From the NCBI GenBank assembly GCA_965229635.1, contig OZ245894.1, positions 5,704,001-5,768,000 of the forward strand: a stretch of DNA of 64,000 bases, in the 5' to 3' direction. The DNA comes from BQJU01 sp965229635. Its GTDB lineage: Bacteria; Bacteroidota; Bacteroidia; Chitinophagales; Saprospiraceae. The first letter of the stretch is position 1; the number at the start of each line of letters is the position of its first letter. Below are positions 25,205-33,400 of this stretch, piece by piece. The position numbers and the translations under genes are program-made. The notes beneath the pieces are model-generated. The model did not search any database. It was given only the letters and a program-made list of their open reading frames with translations, and was not told where the DNA came from.

Positions 25205-26290
25205 TTATTTTTTTGCGGTTAATATGGCTACATAACGATCCGGTTCAAAAGCTTCTTCCCGGTGGATTTGCAACAAGGCAATAAGCCCTGCTGTTGCTGC
25301 GGGAAGCACCAATAAACCTTCTCTTTCTTTCAGCAGTTTGGTGTGCTGCAACATTTTTTCATCGGTCACATCAAAACCAGCACCACCCGAATGATTAATG
25401 GCATACAGGGCCTCTTCCCCATCGAAACTATGCCAGTTAATCAAAGGTTCGTTGACCTTGGTTTCCTTGATCTTATCCGGATGCAAATCCAGACAGTGAT
25501 CCAGTCCCTTTTTGAAGGAATATATAATGGGATTCTTATGCGATGAAGATCCTGCAATCATTTTGGGGATACGGGATGTACGGCCCCTTTTGTACAAACT
25601 TACGAAGCCACGATATACTCCCGCCAGCAGTGTGCCATTGCTCACAGGTACCGCAACCATTTTAGGGGCATCGCGCAGCTGATCATAAATTTCGTATGCA
25701 ATTTCGGCATAAGCCATCAACTGCAAAGGCGTATTGGTACCGCCGGGATTGGCGTCGTACCATTCTTGATTGGCCGCTTCTGCCACCGAGTGGGTCACGG
25801 TATCCTCGTACGTGCCCTTAAACCGACGTACTTCCGCCTTGTGGTGCTCCATTTCCTTCACCCGAAGTGTATGAAAAGCCTCGGGAATGAAAATGATACA
25901 GCGCAATCCGGCCAGCTTCGCTGCAAGGGCTACGGCTGCCCCGTAATTGCCACAGGTAGCCAGTGTGATGGTATCATACCCGCGCCGCACGGCATCCAGA
26001 CATTGAGCGAAGGCAATTCGATCCTTTTGGGTTCCGGTGGGATTGCCACCTTCAAATTTGAGGAAGAGCTGACGCATACCGGTAGCCCGCTCAATATTGC
26101 GCGCCCGACTCAGTGACGTATCTCCCAGTTCCAGGCTGATAATGTCCTCGTAGGATTCAATGCGATCGATCAGCGATAACTTCGGATCGCGCACCATATC
26201 AGCCAGTTGCAGGGCCTCTTTTGACAATTCCGGAGGACTGGGTTCTACCCCATCCAGCATCATCCCTATTTTGGAGGAATCCAATTTCAT
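25205..26290 (-). CDS. Threonine-synthase-like PLP enzyme (fold type II)
   Basis: This 361-residue protein has the fold-type II PLP signatures. NPTGTQKDR carries the probable Schiff-base Lys89, ATCGNYGAAVALAAKLAGL the phosphate-binding Asn/Gly loop, and VPVSNGTLLAGVYRGF a Ser/Asn-Gly motif of the cofactor site. A C-terminal region has LPAATAGLIALLQIHRE. It resembles threonine synthase more than cysteine synthase, but it lacks threonine synthase's usual N-terminal region and sits outside a thr operon. It begins a three-gene unit with DUF1611 and the QueC-like/creatininase fusion. A beta-replacement or elimination on an amino-acid-like substrate is likely; the substrate is unknown. Confidence 0.82.
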   Translation of the reverse strand: MKLDSSKIGMMLDGVEPSPPELSKEALQLADMVRDPKLSLIDRIESYEDIISLELGDTSLSRARNIERATGMRQLFLKFEGGNPTGTQKDRIAFAQCLDAVRRGYDTITLATCGNYGAAVALAAKLAGLRCIIFIPEAFHTLRVKEMEHHKAEVRRFKGTYEDTVTHSVAEAANQEWYDANPGGTNTPLQLMAYAEIAYEIYDQLRDAPKMVAVPVSNGTLLAGVYRGFVSLYKRGRTSRIPKMIAGSSSHKNPIIYSFKKGLDHCLDLHPDKIKETKVNEPLINWHSFDGEEALYAINHSGGAGFDVTDEKMLQHTKLLKEREGLLVLPAATAGLIALLQIHREEAFEPDRYVAILTAKK

Positions 26291-26377
26291 AATACGATTT
26301 AATGTTGTTCATTGATGGGACTCTTCGATTTAGACCATCTTTGGAGGTCGGATTTGAACTCCAAATCTGGTCTTAAC

Positions 26378-27268
26378 TTACCTTTTTTCCAGGCGCTCTA
26401 CTTTTCTTACTACGGGCTCCAATGCCTGAAAACTCAACATGATTTGGTCACCAACCGCAATAAGACTGTTTTCGCGTTCTGAGGTCACTATTTTGACCAC
26501 ATTTTTTTCAATTAATATTTCAAGCTGTAATTTGTCACCCTTTCGGGTAATGTGTTGTACAACACCTAACAACTGCACATGCTCCAAATCCTCCCGATCT
26601 GCAAAAACGCTTGAGGGACTACCCTGCCGCTTGATCATACCCTGTTCCAACTCAATGACCCAATCCGAAAGTTTGAAGACCTCTCCCAAATCGTGACTGA
26701 CCAGTAGGGTAGTCAATTCAAAATTATGGTGCACCTTCAAAATCAAGTCCTGCAATTTGCTACGCATCTGCCGATCAAGTGCGGAAAGCGGTTCATCCAG
26801 CAGCAATAATCGCGGGCGTCTGACCAGGGCCCGGGCCAATGCTACCCGCTGCTTTTGTCCCCCTGAGAGCGTATCCGGCTTGCGGTCCTTTAACTGCTCC
26901 AGTTCCATCGTATGTATCAGCTCCTTGACAAAGTGATCCTGCTCTCCTTTCCGCAAAGCGTAGCGCAGGTTTTGGGCAACCGTCATATTGGGGAAAAGGG
27001 CATAATTTTGAAAAACAAAACCGATACTGCGTTTTTTGATCGGCAGCTTTTTCCTTCGGGCAGTATCAAGCCACACCTCTCCATCTATAATGATCCGTCC
27101 CGCTTCCGGTGTCACTAATCCGGCCACAATACTGAGGATGGTGGTCTTTCCCGCTCCGGAAGCCCCGTAGATCGTGGTGATTTCTCCCACGGGCAGATCA
27201 AGCTCAACATCCAGATTCATTGGCCCTTGTGCCGTTTGCAGCCTTTTTCGGATGTTGATTTCCATCAT
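26378..27268 (-). CDS. modC: Molybdate-type ABC transporter ATPase (ModC-like)
   Basis: This 296-residue ABC ATPase has Walker A GASGAGKTT, a Q-loop (VFQNYALFPNMTV), signature LSGGQKQRVALARAL, Walker B LLLLDEPLSALDRQ and an H-loop (LVSHDLGEV). The C-terminal TOBE-like region (about 230-290) is of the oxyanion-transporter type. The ATG overlaps the stop of the permease gene in TTATGATGG, which indicates translational coupling. It energises uptake of molybdate or a similar oxyanion. No modA gene is adjacent. It is separated from the PLP gene by 87 bp and could share its transcript. Confidence 0.85.
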   Translation of the reverse strand: MMEINIRKRLQTAQGPMNLDVELDLPVGEITTIYGASGAGKTTILSIVAGLVTPEAGRIIIDGEVWLDTARRKKLPIKKRSIGFVFQNYALFPNMTVAQNLRYALRKGEQDHFVKELIHTMELEQLKDRKPDTLSGGQKQRVALARALVRRPRLLLLDEPLSALDRQMRSKLQDLILKVHHNFELTTLLVSHDLGEVFKLSDWVIELEQGMIKRQGSPSSVFADREDLEHVQLLGVVQHITRKGDKLQLEILIEKNVVKIVTSERENSLIAVGDQIMLSFQALEPVVRKVERLEKR

Positions 27269-27939
27269 AACGTCTGGGAACTAAAATAACGTTGATTGAC
27301 CAAATACACAATGAGTAAGATAATAAAAGTTATGGCAAAAAGAATGGAGGCATACACATTGGCCTCATCATAATTCATCATTTCCACCTGGTCGTAAATG
27401 GCCATTGACGCCACTTTTGTTTCGCCGGGAATGTTGCCACCAATCATCAACACTACCCCAAATTCGCCAATGGTATGGGCAAAAGTCAGGACAATGCCTG
27501 TCAATAGTGAAGACTTTATATTGGGCAGTAACACCCGAAAGAGCGTAGTCCAACGGCTTTTACCGAGGGAATAGGACGCATATTTCAATTCCGGCTCAAG
27601 ACTGGCAAAGCCGGCCTGAATGGGGTGCACCATAAACGGCAGGCTGTAAATGACCGAAGCTACGATAAGGCCACTGAAAGAGAATACCAGCCGCAGATCA
27701 AAATTGGCTTCCAGAAATCGCCCAAACCAGGACGAAGGACTAAAGGCGACCAACAGATAAAACCCAAGTACCGAAGGCGGCAGGACCAGCGGCATACTCA
27801 CAATCGTCTCTACAATGGCTTTGGCCTTGAAGCGGCTGTATGCCAGCCAGTAGGCGATGGGAAAGGAGACCAACAGCAAGATGACTGTGGTAATGGTAGC
27901 CAGGCGAAAGGTCAGCACTAATGGCTCGGGATCAATCAT
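27265..27939 (-). CDS. modB: Molybdate-type ABC permease (ModB-like)
   Basis: This 224-residue inner-membrane permease has five or six helices. The ModB-like segment IVSMPLVLPPSVLGFYLLVAFS and the coupling helix region with YASYSLGKSRWTTLFRVLLPNIK (EAA-type loop) are recognisable. The segment IGEFGVVLMIGGNIPGETKV is also typical of ModB. It pairs with ModC, overlapping it by 4 bp. The absence of a substrate-binding protein gene next to the pair means either modA lies elsewhere or the transporter uses another binding protein. Confidence 0.88.
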   Translation of the reverse strand: MIDPEPLVLTFRLATITTVILLLVSFPIAYWLAYSRFKAKAIVETIVSMPLVLPPSVLGFYLLVAFSPSSWFGRFLEANFDLRLVFSFSGLIVASVIYSLPFMVHPIQAGFASLEPELKYASYSLGKSRWTTLFRVLLPNIKSSLLTGIVLTFAHTIGEFGVVLMIGGNIPGETKVASMAIYDQVEMMNYDEANVYASILFAITFIILLIVYLVNQRYFSSQTL

Positions 27940-28017
27940 GAAGACTTGGATTAGATTATTTTAGAACACCCGAAACAAAAAAAGTTTTTATTTTGGAAAC
28001 AACCAAATTCAAAGATA

Positions 28018-29343
28018 ATGTATCAGCCCAACCTGGAGACCATGCCACTGGAAAAATTACGCCAGTTGCAAAGCGATCGACTACGTCAGCTCGTGGCACG
28101 CCTCTATCAGAAGGTTCCTTTCTATAAAAAACGCCTTGATGAGATCGGCATTTCACCCTCCGACATGCATACTATTGATGATATCTCCAAACTACCTTTT
28201 ACCCATAAATCTGACTTGCGCGATCATTATCCTTTTAGGCTATTTGCGGTACCACAGCAAGACATTCGCCGCATACACGCTTCCAGCGGCACCACCGGTA
28301 AACCAACCGTAGTGGGGTATACCGCTACTGATCTCGATATTTTTGATGAGGTGGTAGCCCGTTCCCTGGTGTGCGCCGGGGCAAAACCGGGCATGAAATT
28401 GCACAATGCCTATGGCTACGGGCTTTTTACCGGAGGACTAGGTATGCACGGTGGCGCACAGCGTTTGGGCATGGCCGTCATTCCAGTTTCGGGAGGCATG
28501 ACCGACCGACAATTGATGATCCTCCAGGATTTTGGGCCAGAAGTGATTTGTTGCACCCCCTCCTACGCTCAGACGCTGGCGGAAGAAATCGCTCTGCGAG
28601 GAATCGACCTGAGTAGCCTTAAACTAAAGTATGCCGTACTTGGAGCTGAACCGTGGACGGAAACCATCCGGCAGCAGGTAGAGGCTGGACTTAACGTGAA
28701 GGCCACCAATATCTATGGGCTAAGTGAAATCATCGGGCCGGGAGTCTCCCAGGAAGATCATGAAGAACGCGGTCGTGGCAGCCACATCTGGGAAGACCAT
28801 TTCTTTCCCGAAGTGGTCGACAAGGATACGGGAGAGGTATTGCCTTACGGCAAGGAAGGAGTGCTGGTGTTCACCACCCTGACCAAGGAAGCTTTTCCGC
28901 TGTTGCGCTATAAGACCAATGATATTTGCAGCATTTATTACGATGAAGACTCGAAGCGCACCCACATCAAGATGAGTGCCATCAAAGGCCGCGCTGACGA
29001 TATGCTGATCATCCGTGGAGTGAATTTATTCCACACGCAGGTGGAGGAGCTTTTGCAAAATTTCACGGAAGTGGCGCCGAATTATCAATTGGTTGTGAGC
29101 CGAAATAAAACGCTGGATGAGGTATTGCTGAAAGTGGAAATGTCTCAGGAATACGAAAAGGCAATTGCGGGACAATCAGAAGCATCAAGGCAGGAAAAGC
29201 AACAGGAATTGGCTGGAATGATCAGCCAAAACATCCGTAACAATATTGGATTGGGGATGCAGATTCAGCTGATGAATTACCAAGAAATTCCCCGCAGCCA
29301 GGGCGGAAAGTTGAGTAGAATTGTGGACCAACGGAAGCAATAG
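28018..29343 (+). CDS. paaK: Phenylacetate-CoA ligase
   Basis: This 441-residue ANL-superfamily enzyme adenylates phenylacetate or another aryl acid and transfers it to CoA. Motifs: ASSGTTGKPTVVGYT (AMP-binding P-loop), AYGYGLFTGGLGMHGGAQRLG (PaaK-specific), CCTPSYAQTLAEE, NIYGLSEIIGPGV, LLRYKTNDI and IKGRADDMLIIRGVNLF. A C-terminal domain carries the Lys in SQGGKLSRI. The N-terminus MYQPNLETMPLEKLRQLQ is that of PaaK rather than an acetyl-CoA synthetase. It is divergent from modB and isolated from other paa genes. Confidence 0.92.
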   Translation: MYQPNLETMPLEKLRQLQSDRLRQLVARLYQKVPFYKKRLDEIGISPSDMHTIDDISKLPFTHKSDLRDHYPFRLFAVPQQDIRRIHASSGTTGKPTVVGYTATDLDIFDEVVARSLVCAGAKPGMKLHNAYGYGLFTGGLGMHGGAQRLGMAVIPVSGGMTDRQLMILQDFGPEVICCTPSYAQTLAEEIALRGIDLSSLKLKYAVLGAEPWTETIRQQVEAGLNVKATNIYGLSEIIGPGVSQEDHEERGRGSHIWEDHFFPEVVDKDTGEVLPYGKEGVLVFTTLTKEAFPLLRYKTNDICSIYYDEDSKRTHIKMSAIKGRADDMLIIRGVNLFHTQVEELLQNFTEVAPNYQLVVSRNKTLDEVLLKVEMSQEYEKAIAGQSEASRQEKQQELAGMISQNIRNNIGLGMQIQLMNYQEIPRSQGGKLSRIVDQRKQ

Positions 29344-29348
29344 CTGGA

Positions 29349-30434
29349 TTATCCCTGTTCCTGCATTCGGTTGATCTCCGCAATGACGTTTTGCACCCTT
29401 TGCAACTGGAAAGGGAACTTCAATAAATTTTTAAAGAGGTATCGCTCACGCAACTCCGGGTAAGGCGCCATAATTTCCTTCATCAGATCATCGGTTACGA
29501 TCTGCGGTACGCCGGTATTCATATCGATGAGGATGCCTACGCGGTTGGAGATGATGTCTTCCCCCAGGTGCATGCCTTCTTCCGGCTTGAGATTAACATC
29601 GTCGACCAGAAACAAGTAGCGGCCCTTTTCCAGTACCTTGGTGTAATAATCACCCAGGCCGGTATAGTTATTGGCCTTGATGTACCAATCCTCCCCCTTT
29701 ACGACAGCGTAAAAGTTCTTTTCCGACTCGCGCTTTCCGCTTTTCAAAGCATACCGCGACAAATCACGGTTGCCGGTTCTGCGCAGATGGGAGCTGGTAT
29801 AGGTGAGGTTGCCCTTCCACAAATCTAGGAAGTTGTAAACCCCCAACACCTGATTTCTGCTCGTATTGGTGACCCGGTCATTGTTATTTTCACGGGCAAG
29901 TGCTGCCGCTACAGCCGCATTTTGTCTTTGTTTATCAAACTTTTGTACGCACTGAAAAAAAGCTTCTTCAAGTCGGATGGAATGGCCATTGGTGACATCC
30001 AACTTTTCTCCCGAAAGGTCAATACTGATAACGGCCTCCTCTTTCTGGTCTTTACCCACAAAAGCAGCTTCCATATGCAGATAGCCTTTTTCCGAAGAGC
30101 GGCGCAGATGTTCCCACAGGTATAGTTCGCGAATTTGCATCGTCACTGGCTCTGCCTGATCACTAGGTCTGATCCACTTATTGACTTTGTCGAGCGTTAT
30201 TTTCAAAAATCCGATTTCCTGGATCAAAGGCCGCTTAAATACCTTATGAGAACCACGGTTGACGATCCCCAAATTGGCTTTAAAAGCACGCTGGTCCTCA
30301 ATCTGTTGAATAAAAAAACCGGCATTGATGGATTCATCAATGTGGTCGGCCAGTCCAATGACCCGATAGCTGGTTTGTGCAAGCCCCAATTGGCTGACAA
30401 GCATTACAAGGAGAAAGAAGTAAACATTTTTCAT
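29349..30434 (-). CDS. Secreted protein of unknown function
   Basis: I chose the ATG at 30434 rather than the GTG at 30440; this gives 361 residues with an immediate signal peptide (NVYFFLLVMLVSQLGLAQ). The mature protein is beta-rich without a domain I recognise. It contains EEAVISIDLSGEKLDV, a stretch with TNTSRNQVLGVYNFLDLWKGN, and YLFKNLLKFPFQLQRVQNVI near the C-terminus. It has no T9SS sorting domain and no lipobox, so a periplasmic location is likely. It converges on paaK with a 5-bp gap and stands apart from the DinB gene upstream. Confidence 0.65.
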   Translation of the reverse strand: MKNVYFFLLVMLVSQLGLAQTSYRVIGLADHIDESINAGFFIQQIEDQRAFKANLGIVNRGSHKVFKRPLIQEIGFLKITLDKVNKWIRPSDQAEPVTMQIRELYLWEHLRRSSEKGYLHMEAAFVGKDQKEEAVISIDLSGEKLDVTNGHSIRLEEAFFQCVQKFDKQRQNAAVAAALARENNNDRVTNTSRNQVLGVYNFLDLWKGNLTYTSSHLRRTGNRDLSRYALKSGKRESEKNFYAVVKGEDWYIKANNYTGLGDYYTKVLEKGRYLFLVDDVNLKPEEGMHLGEDIISNRVGILIDMNTGVPQIVTDDLMKEIMAPYPELRERYLFKNLLKFPFQLQRVQNVIAEINRMQEQG

Positions 30435-30540
30435 AGCCACTATTTACAGGTGCACCACAATTTACGATTTTCTATGCTTTCTTGCACGAACCAACAAATT
30501 TAGTTTGTCGCAGCTTTTCTATTTTCAAAAGTTTCTCATT

Positions 30541-30990
30541 TTAAAAGTCCTCTCGGCGGTAGAAAATATAATCAGAATTTGGTGGAGCGATATCCGCTTT
30601 GCGCAACAACCAGGCCAGCTGTCCCCGGTGATAGGTACCGTGGTTGACAATGTGCAGCAGGATGTCCTGAATGGTATTGCTGAAGGATTCCCCCTTGGTA
30701 TTTTTGTAGTGAATGACTTCGTCAGTTTCTGCTTCCGCTAACAGGGCGATGGAGCGTTTGTAACACTGCAAATTTAGTTCAGTCATGTCAGCTGGATTCT
30801 GTTCGTCCCAGGCTCCTACATCCGTTCCTTCCCGGCGAATGCGATTGAGCCAGATCAGGTGCGCATTCAGAATATGGCTCATCAATGCGATAGCGTGCTT
30901 TGGAGGGCTATCAACCTCATTCAACAGGTTAATATAGCGCTCATTGGCCTCCCAGTGATAATCAAAATAGGTGGTTAGCAGGGCTTGCAT
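30541..30990 (-). CDS. DinB family protein
   Basis: The 149-residue protein starts MQALLTTYFDYHWEANERYI, a typical DinB opening helix with a tandem aromatic pattern. The metal-ligand His residues lie in MSHILNAHLIWLNRI and, near the C-terminus, ILLHIVNHGTYHRGQLAWLLR. The H-x(3)-H spacing of this last motif is diagnostic of DinB/YfiT. Members include DNA-damage-inducible and thiol transferase proteins. The substrate is unknown. It is unrelated in sequence to the DinB-like protein at 261-800 beyond the fold. Confidence 0.88.
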   Translation of the reverse strand: MQALLTTYFDYHWEANERYINLLNEVDSPPKHAIALMSHILNAHLIWLNRIRREGTDVGAWDEQNPADMTELNLQCYKRSIALLAEAETDEVIHYKNTKGESFSNTIQDILLHIVNHGTYHRGQLAWLLRKADIAPPNSDYIFYRREDF

Positions 30991-31110
30991 GGTTATAGGC
31001 TATTTTGCCACACAAGTTAGGGAAATGAGTGGTGCTACGCAAGCCAAAATACAGGTTGGAGAGATAATTTCAGGGGTAGCAAAAGTGTTGACTTTTGCTA
31101 CCCTTATTAG

Positions 31111-32121
31111 TTACTCGTCAAAGCCATTTACACCGTTTACGGTGGTATATTTAAAACTCAGTTTCTGATCCGGATTGATGTAGCGGAATGCCGACTGACA
31201 CATCAGGGTTGCTTCGTGAAAACCACACAGAATTAGTTTCAACTTACCTGGATAGGTATTGATATCACCAATGGCATAAATGCCCGGTACATTAGTGCTG
31301 TAGTCAAAAGTATCTACTTCAATGGCATTCTTATCGATCGTCAGGCCCCAGTCCGCAATGGGCCCAAGTTTTGGCGAAAGCCCAAAGAGGGGTACAAAGT
31401 GATCGGTTGACTTGCTAAACTGGCCCTTTGTCTTGTGTTTGATCGTCACATCCGTCAATTTGCCGTTGCCCACCAGTCCCACTGCCTGCGCTTCGGTCAC
31501 CAGGTCAATTCTTCCGTTGCCAGCCAGTTCCATTACCTTCTCTACAGAATCTGGAGCCCCACGGAATTCGTTGCGACGGTGAATCAGGGTGACCTCGCTG
31601 GCGACATCGGCCAGGTAAATGGTCCAGTCCAGTGCACTATCACCACCACCGGCCAAAACGACCCGCTTGTTTCGGTAAAATTCCGGATCTTTGATGATGT
31701 ACTCCACACCGTGATCTTCGAAGTGTTCCAGGTTAGGAATGGGTGGTTTACGTGGTTCGAAACATCCAAGCCCGCCGGCAATGGCAATTACCGGAGCCTC
31801 GATCTGCGTACCGCGGTTGGTGGTCAGTCGGTACATCTTCTCTCCCACTTCTTCAATACTCTCGGCGCGTTCTCCCAGTGTAAAACCGGGTTTGAACGGT
31901 GCGATTTGCTCCATCAGTTTCTCCACCAACTCACCCGCCAAAACAGTGGGATAACCGGGGATATCGTAAATAGGCTTCTTCGGATAAATCTCCGACAACT
32001 GACCTCCGGGCATGGGTAGTGCGTCCACCAGATGGCAGCGCAACTTGAGCAATCCCGCCTCAAAGACCGTAAACAGCCCCACCGGGCCCGCTCCAACGAT
32101 CAGTATATCTGTCTTAATCAT
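31111..32121 (-). CDS. Ferredoxin-NADP+ reductase, thioredoxin-reductase-like
   Basis: This 336-residue flavoprotein has an FAD site (DILIVGAGPVGLFTVFEAGL, then PGGQLSEIYPKKPIYDIPGYP) and an NADPH site (VVLAGGGDSALDWTIYLADV and VTLIHRRNEFR). A C-terminal FAD motif is GIYAIGDINTYPGKLKLILCGFHEA. It lacks the CxxC pair of true thioredoxin reductases, which identifies it as the YumC-type ferredoxin or flavodoxin reductase. It lies 106 bp downstream of cysH on the same strand. The pair may supply electrons for sulfite reduction or other ferredoxin-dependent steps. A perfect -7 element lies upstream (32147-32154), so it has its own promoter. Confidence 0.9.
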   Translation of the reverse strand: MIKTDILIVGAGPVGLFTVFEAGLLKLRCHLVDALPMPGGQLSEIYPKKPIYDIPGYPTVLAGELVEKLMEQIAPFKPGFTLGERAESIEEVGEKMYRLTTNRGTQIEAPVIAIAGGLGCFEPRKPPIPNLEHFEDHGVEYIIKDPEFYRNKRVVLAGGGDSALDWTIYLADVASEVTLIHRRNEFRGAPDSVEKVMELAGNGRIDLVTEAQAVGLVGNGKLTDVTIKHKTKGQFSKSTDHFVPLFGLSPKLGPIADWGLTIDKNAIEVDTFDYSTNVPGIYAIGDINTYPGKLKLILCGFHEATLMCQSAFRYINPDQKLSFKYTTVNGVNGFDE

Positions 32122-32146
32122 GATCTTAAAGAATTAAAATTTGTCA

Positions 32147-32154
32147 CAAAGATA
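32147..32154 (-). promoter_or_regulatory. Candidate -7 promoter element for ferredoxin-NADP reductase
   Basis: On the minus strand TATCTTTG matches TAnnTTTG exactly and is 25 bp before the ATG. No clear -33 element is visible. Confidence 0.5.
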
Positions 32155-32227
32155 AGGAATGTCCAGCTTTTCGGATTTCCCGAAGAGGTGACGTTAATCT
32201 ATACAAATAATGATTTTGATTAGTTTA

Positions 32228-32938
32228 CTATTTACCCGAAGAGATTTTAGCAAAATAGCCGGGATGCAAGCCACATTCCGTTTTTTGCTTTCCGCTCCAG
32301 CGCCCGCTTCTTCCGGCACCCGCTTGTGTACAATGTTCACAACCTACCGAACCATAACCCAGCGCTTCGAGTGGATGTGGCGGTAAATGATGTAGTGACT
32401 GGTAATACAGAAATTCCCCCTCATCAATATCTACCAGCGGGTGAAATTTGAGCATTCCATCCTGCCACTCGAAAATACGGAGGTTCGCCCGGTGAGGCGT
32501 CTGAAACCCCATCACACCGGAGATCCAGACCTTGTGGCGGGCCTTGATGGGCTTTAAAGGGGCAACCTTATTGACATAACAACAATCATCGGAACGATCC
32601 TGCCACCAGGCACCGTCTCGTGTCTGCTCATTTTCCTGGGCATCGGGCTTGATATCAACCACCTTGAGTTGAAACAAGTCGGTCAACTGCTCCTTATAGG
32701 CCAACGTTTCCCGAAAATGATAGGTGGTATCCAAAAAATGCACCTTTTGCTCCGGCTGAATGCGGCTGATCAGTGACAACAAAAAGGCCGAGCTGGTTCC
32801 GAAAGAAGAAGTAAACAACACCTCACTTTCAGAAAAGAGTGCATACAGTTTTCGAATGCGTGCTTCAAAGGTAAGCGGAGTGAACTGCTCGTTCAACTGC
32901 TCAATGGTCCACTTTGTCGATTTGCGGTAGGTCGTCAT
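32228..32938 (-). CDS. cysH: Adenylyl-sulfate (APS) reductase, [4Fe-4S]
   Basis: I chose the ATG at 32938; the extra eight residues upstream are Lys-rich, next to a hairpin. The 236-residue protein reduces activated sulfate to sulfite with thioredoxin or a similar donor. It has a sulfonucleotide-binding loop (SSFGTSSAFLLSLI) and four cluster cysteines in CC (119-120) and CEHC (200-203), absent from PAPS reductases. The catalytic Cys222 is in TECGLHPG. The cluster cysteines make it an APS reductase rather than an E. coli-type PAPS reductase. A hairpin (32962-32995) precedes it and may regulate it. Other sulfate-assimilation genes are not in the window. Confidence 0.92.
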   Translation of the reverse strand: MTTYRKSTKWTIEQLNEQFTPLTFEARIRKLYALFSESEVLFTSSFGTSSAFLLSLISRIQPEQKVHFLDTTYHFRETLAYKEQLTDLFQLKVVDIKPDAQENEQTRDGAWWQDRSDDCCYVNKVAPLKPIKARHKVWISGVMGFQTPHRANLRIFEWQDGMLKFHPLVDIDEGEFLYYQSLHHLPPHPLEALGYGSVGCEHCTQAGAGRSGRWSGKQKTECGLHPGYFAKISSGK

Positions 32939-32961
32939 TTTACACGTTTTTTTTAAACACA

Positions 32962-32995
32962 AAGGCCTTCTCAGATTTTCGTCCGAGAAGGCCTT
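32962..32995 (-). terminator. Hairpin in the cysH leader
   Basis: AAGGCCTTCTC (32962-32972) and GAGAAGGCCTT (32985-32995) pair perfectly with a 12-nt loop, 24 bp upstream of the cysH ATG. On the minus strand a short T-rich run follows. It may be an attenuator, or the terminator of a small upstream transcript. Confidence 0.55.
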
Positions 32996-33302
32996 CGCTT
33001 AGTATCAGGTTTTGCCAAATTTAACCCAACTATATGCGGCTCCCGGCTCTGTCATACAGAGTCATCATACAGCAACAGCAACAAGTGGTATTATTTGGCC
33101 TAGCCTTCATATTAATCGTTTTACAGGTGCAAGTTTAGAGAGGAATTCTCAAACAAACAAGTTTATATTAGAATTTTTTAGCATGTATACATGAACGTTA
33201 TTTCATATTTTCTAATGTCGCTAAATTATAAGGTACTAGTAATTTTATCTTTAAACATATTATTATTTATAAATTATAAAACACAACCATGTTTCCGCTA
33301 AA
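32996..33302. other. Intergenic region between the adhesin and cysH
   Basis: No ORF of substance. A small hairpin (33045-33063, arms GGCTCTGT and ACAGAGTC, 3-nt loop) is the only structure seen apart from the flanking terminators. The rest is AT-rich. Confidence 0.5.
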
Positions 33303-33308
33303 TAAAAA

Positions 33309-33341
33309 GGCCGCTCCAAAACTGAAGCGGCCCCTTTTTTA
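33309..33341 (-). terminator. Terminator of the adhesin gene
   Basis: Arms GGCCGCT and AGCGGCC with an 11-nt loop lie 60 bp after the adhesin stop. T runs flank both sides (TTTTTATT on the minus strand, CCTTTTTT on the plus strand), so it could act in both directions. Confidence 0.75.
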
Positions 33342-33400
33342 ATCACATTCCACCACTCGGTGGCGTCTGAACTTAATTACGTTATCTCATCTTTCCGTCA

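Noticed and set aside
31111..32121. Thioredoxin reductase
   Set aside because: The redox-active CxxC pair is missing; the sequence fits the ferredoxin-NADP reductase group.
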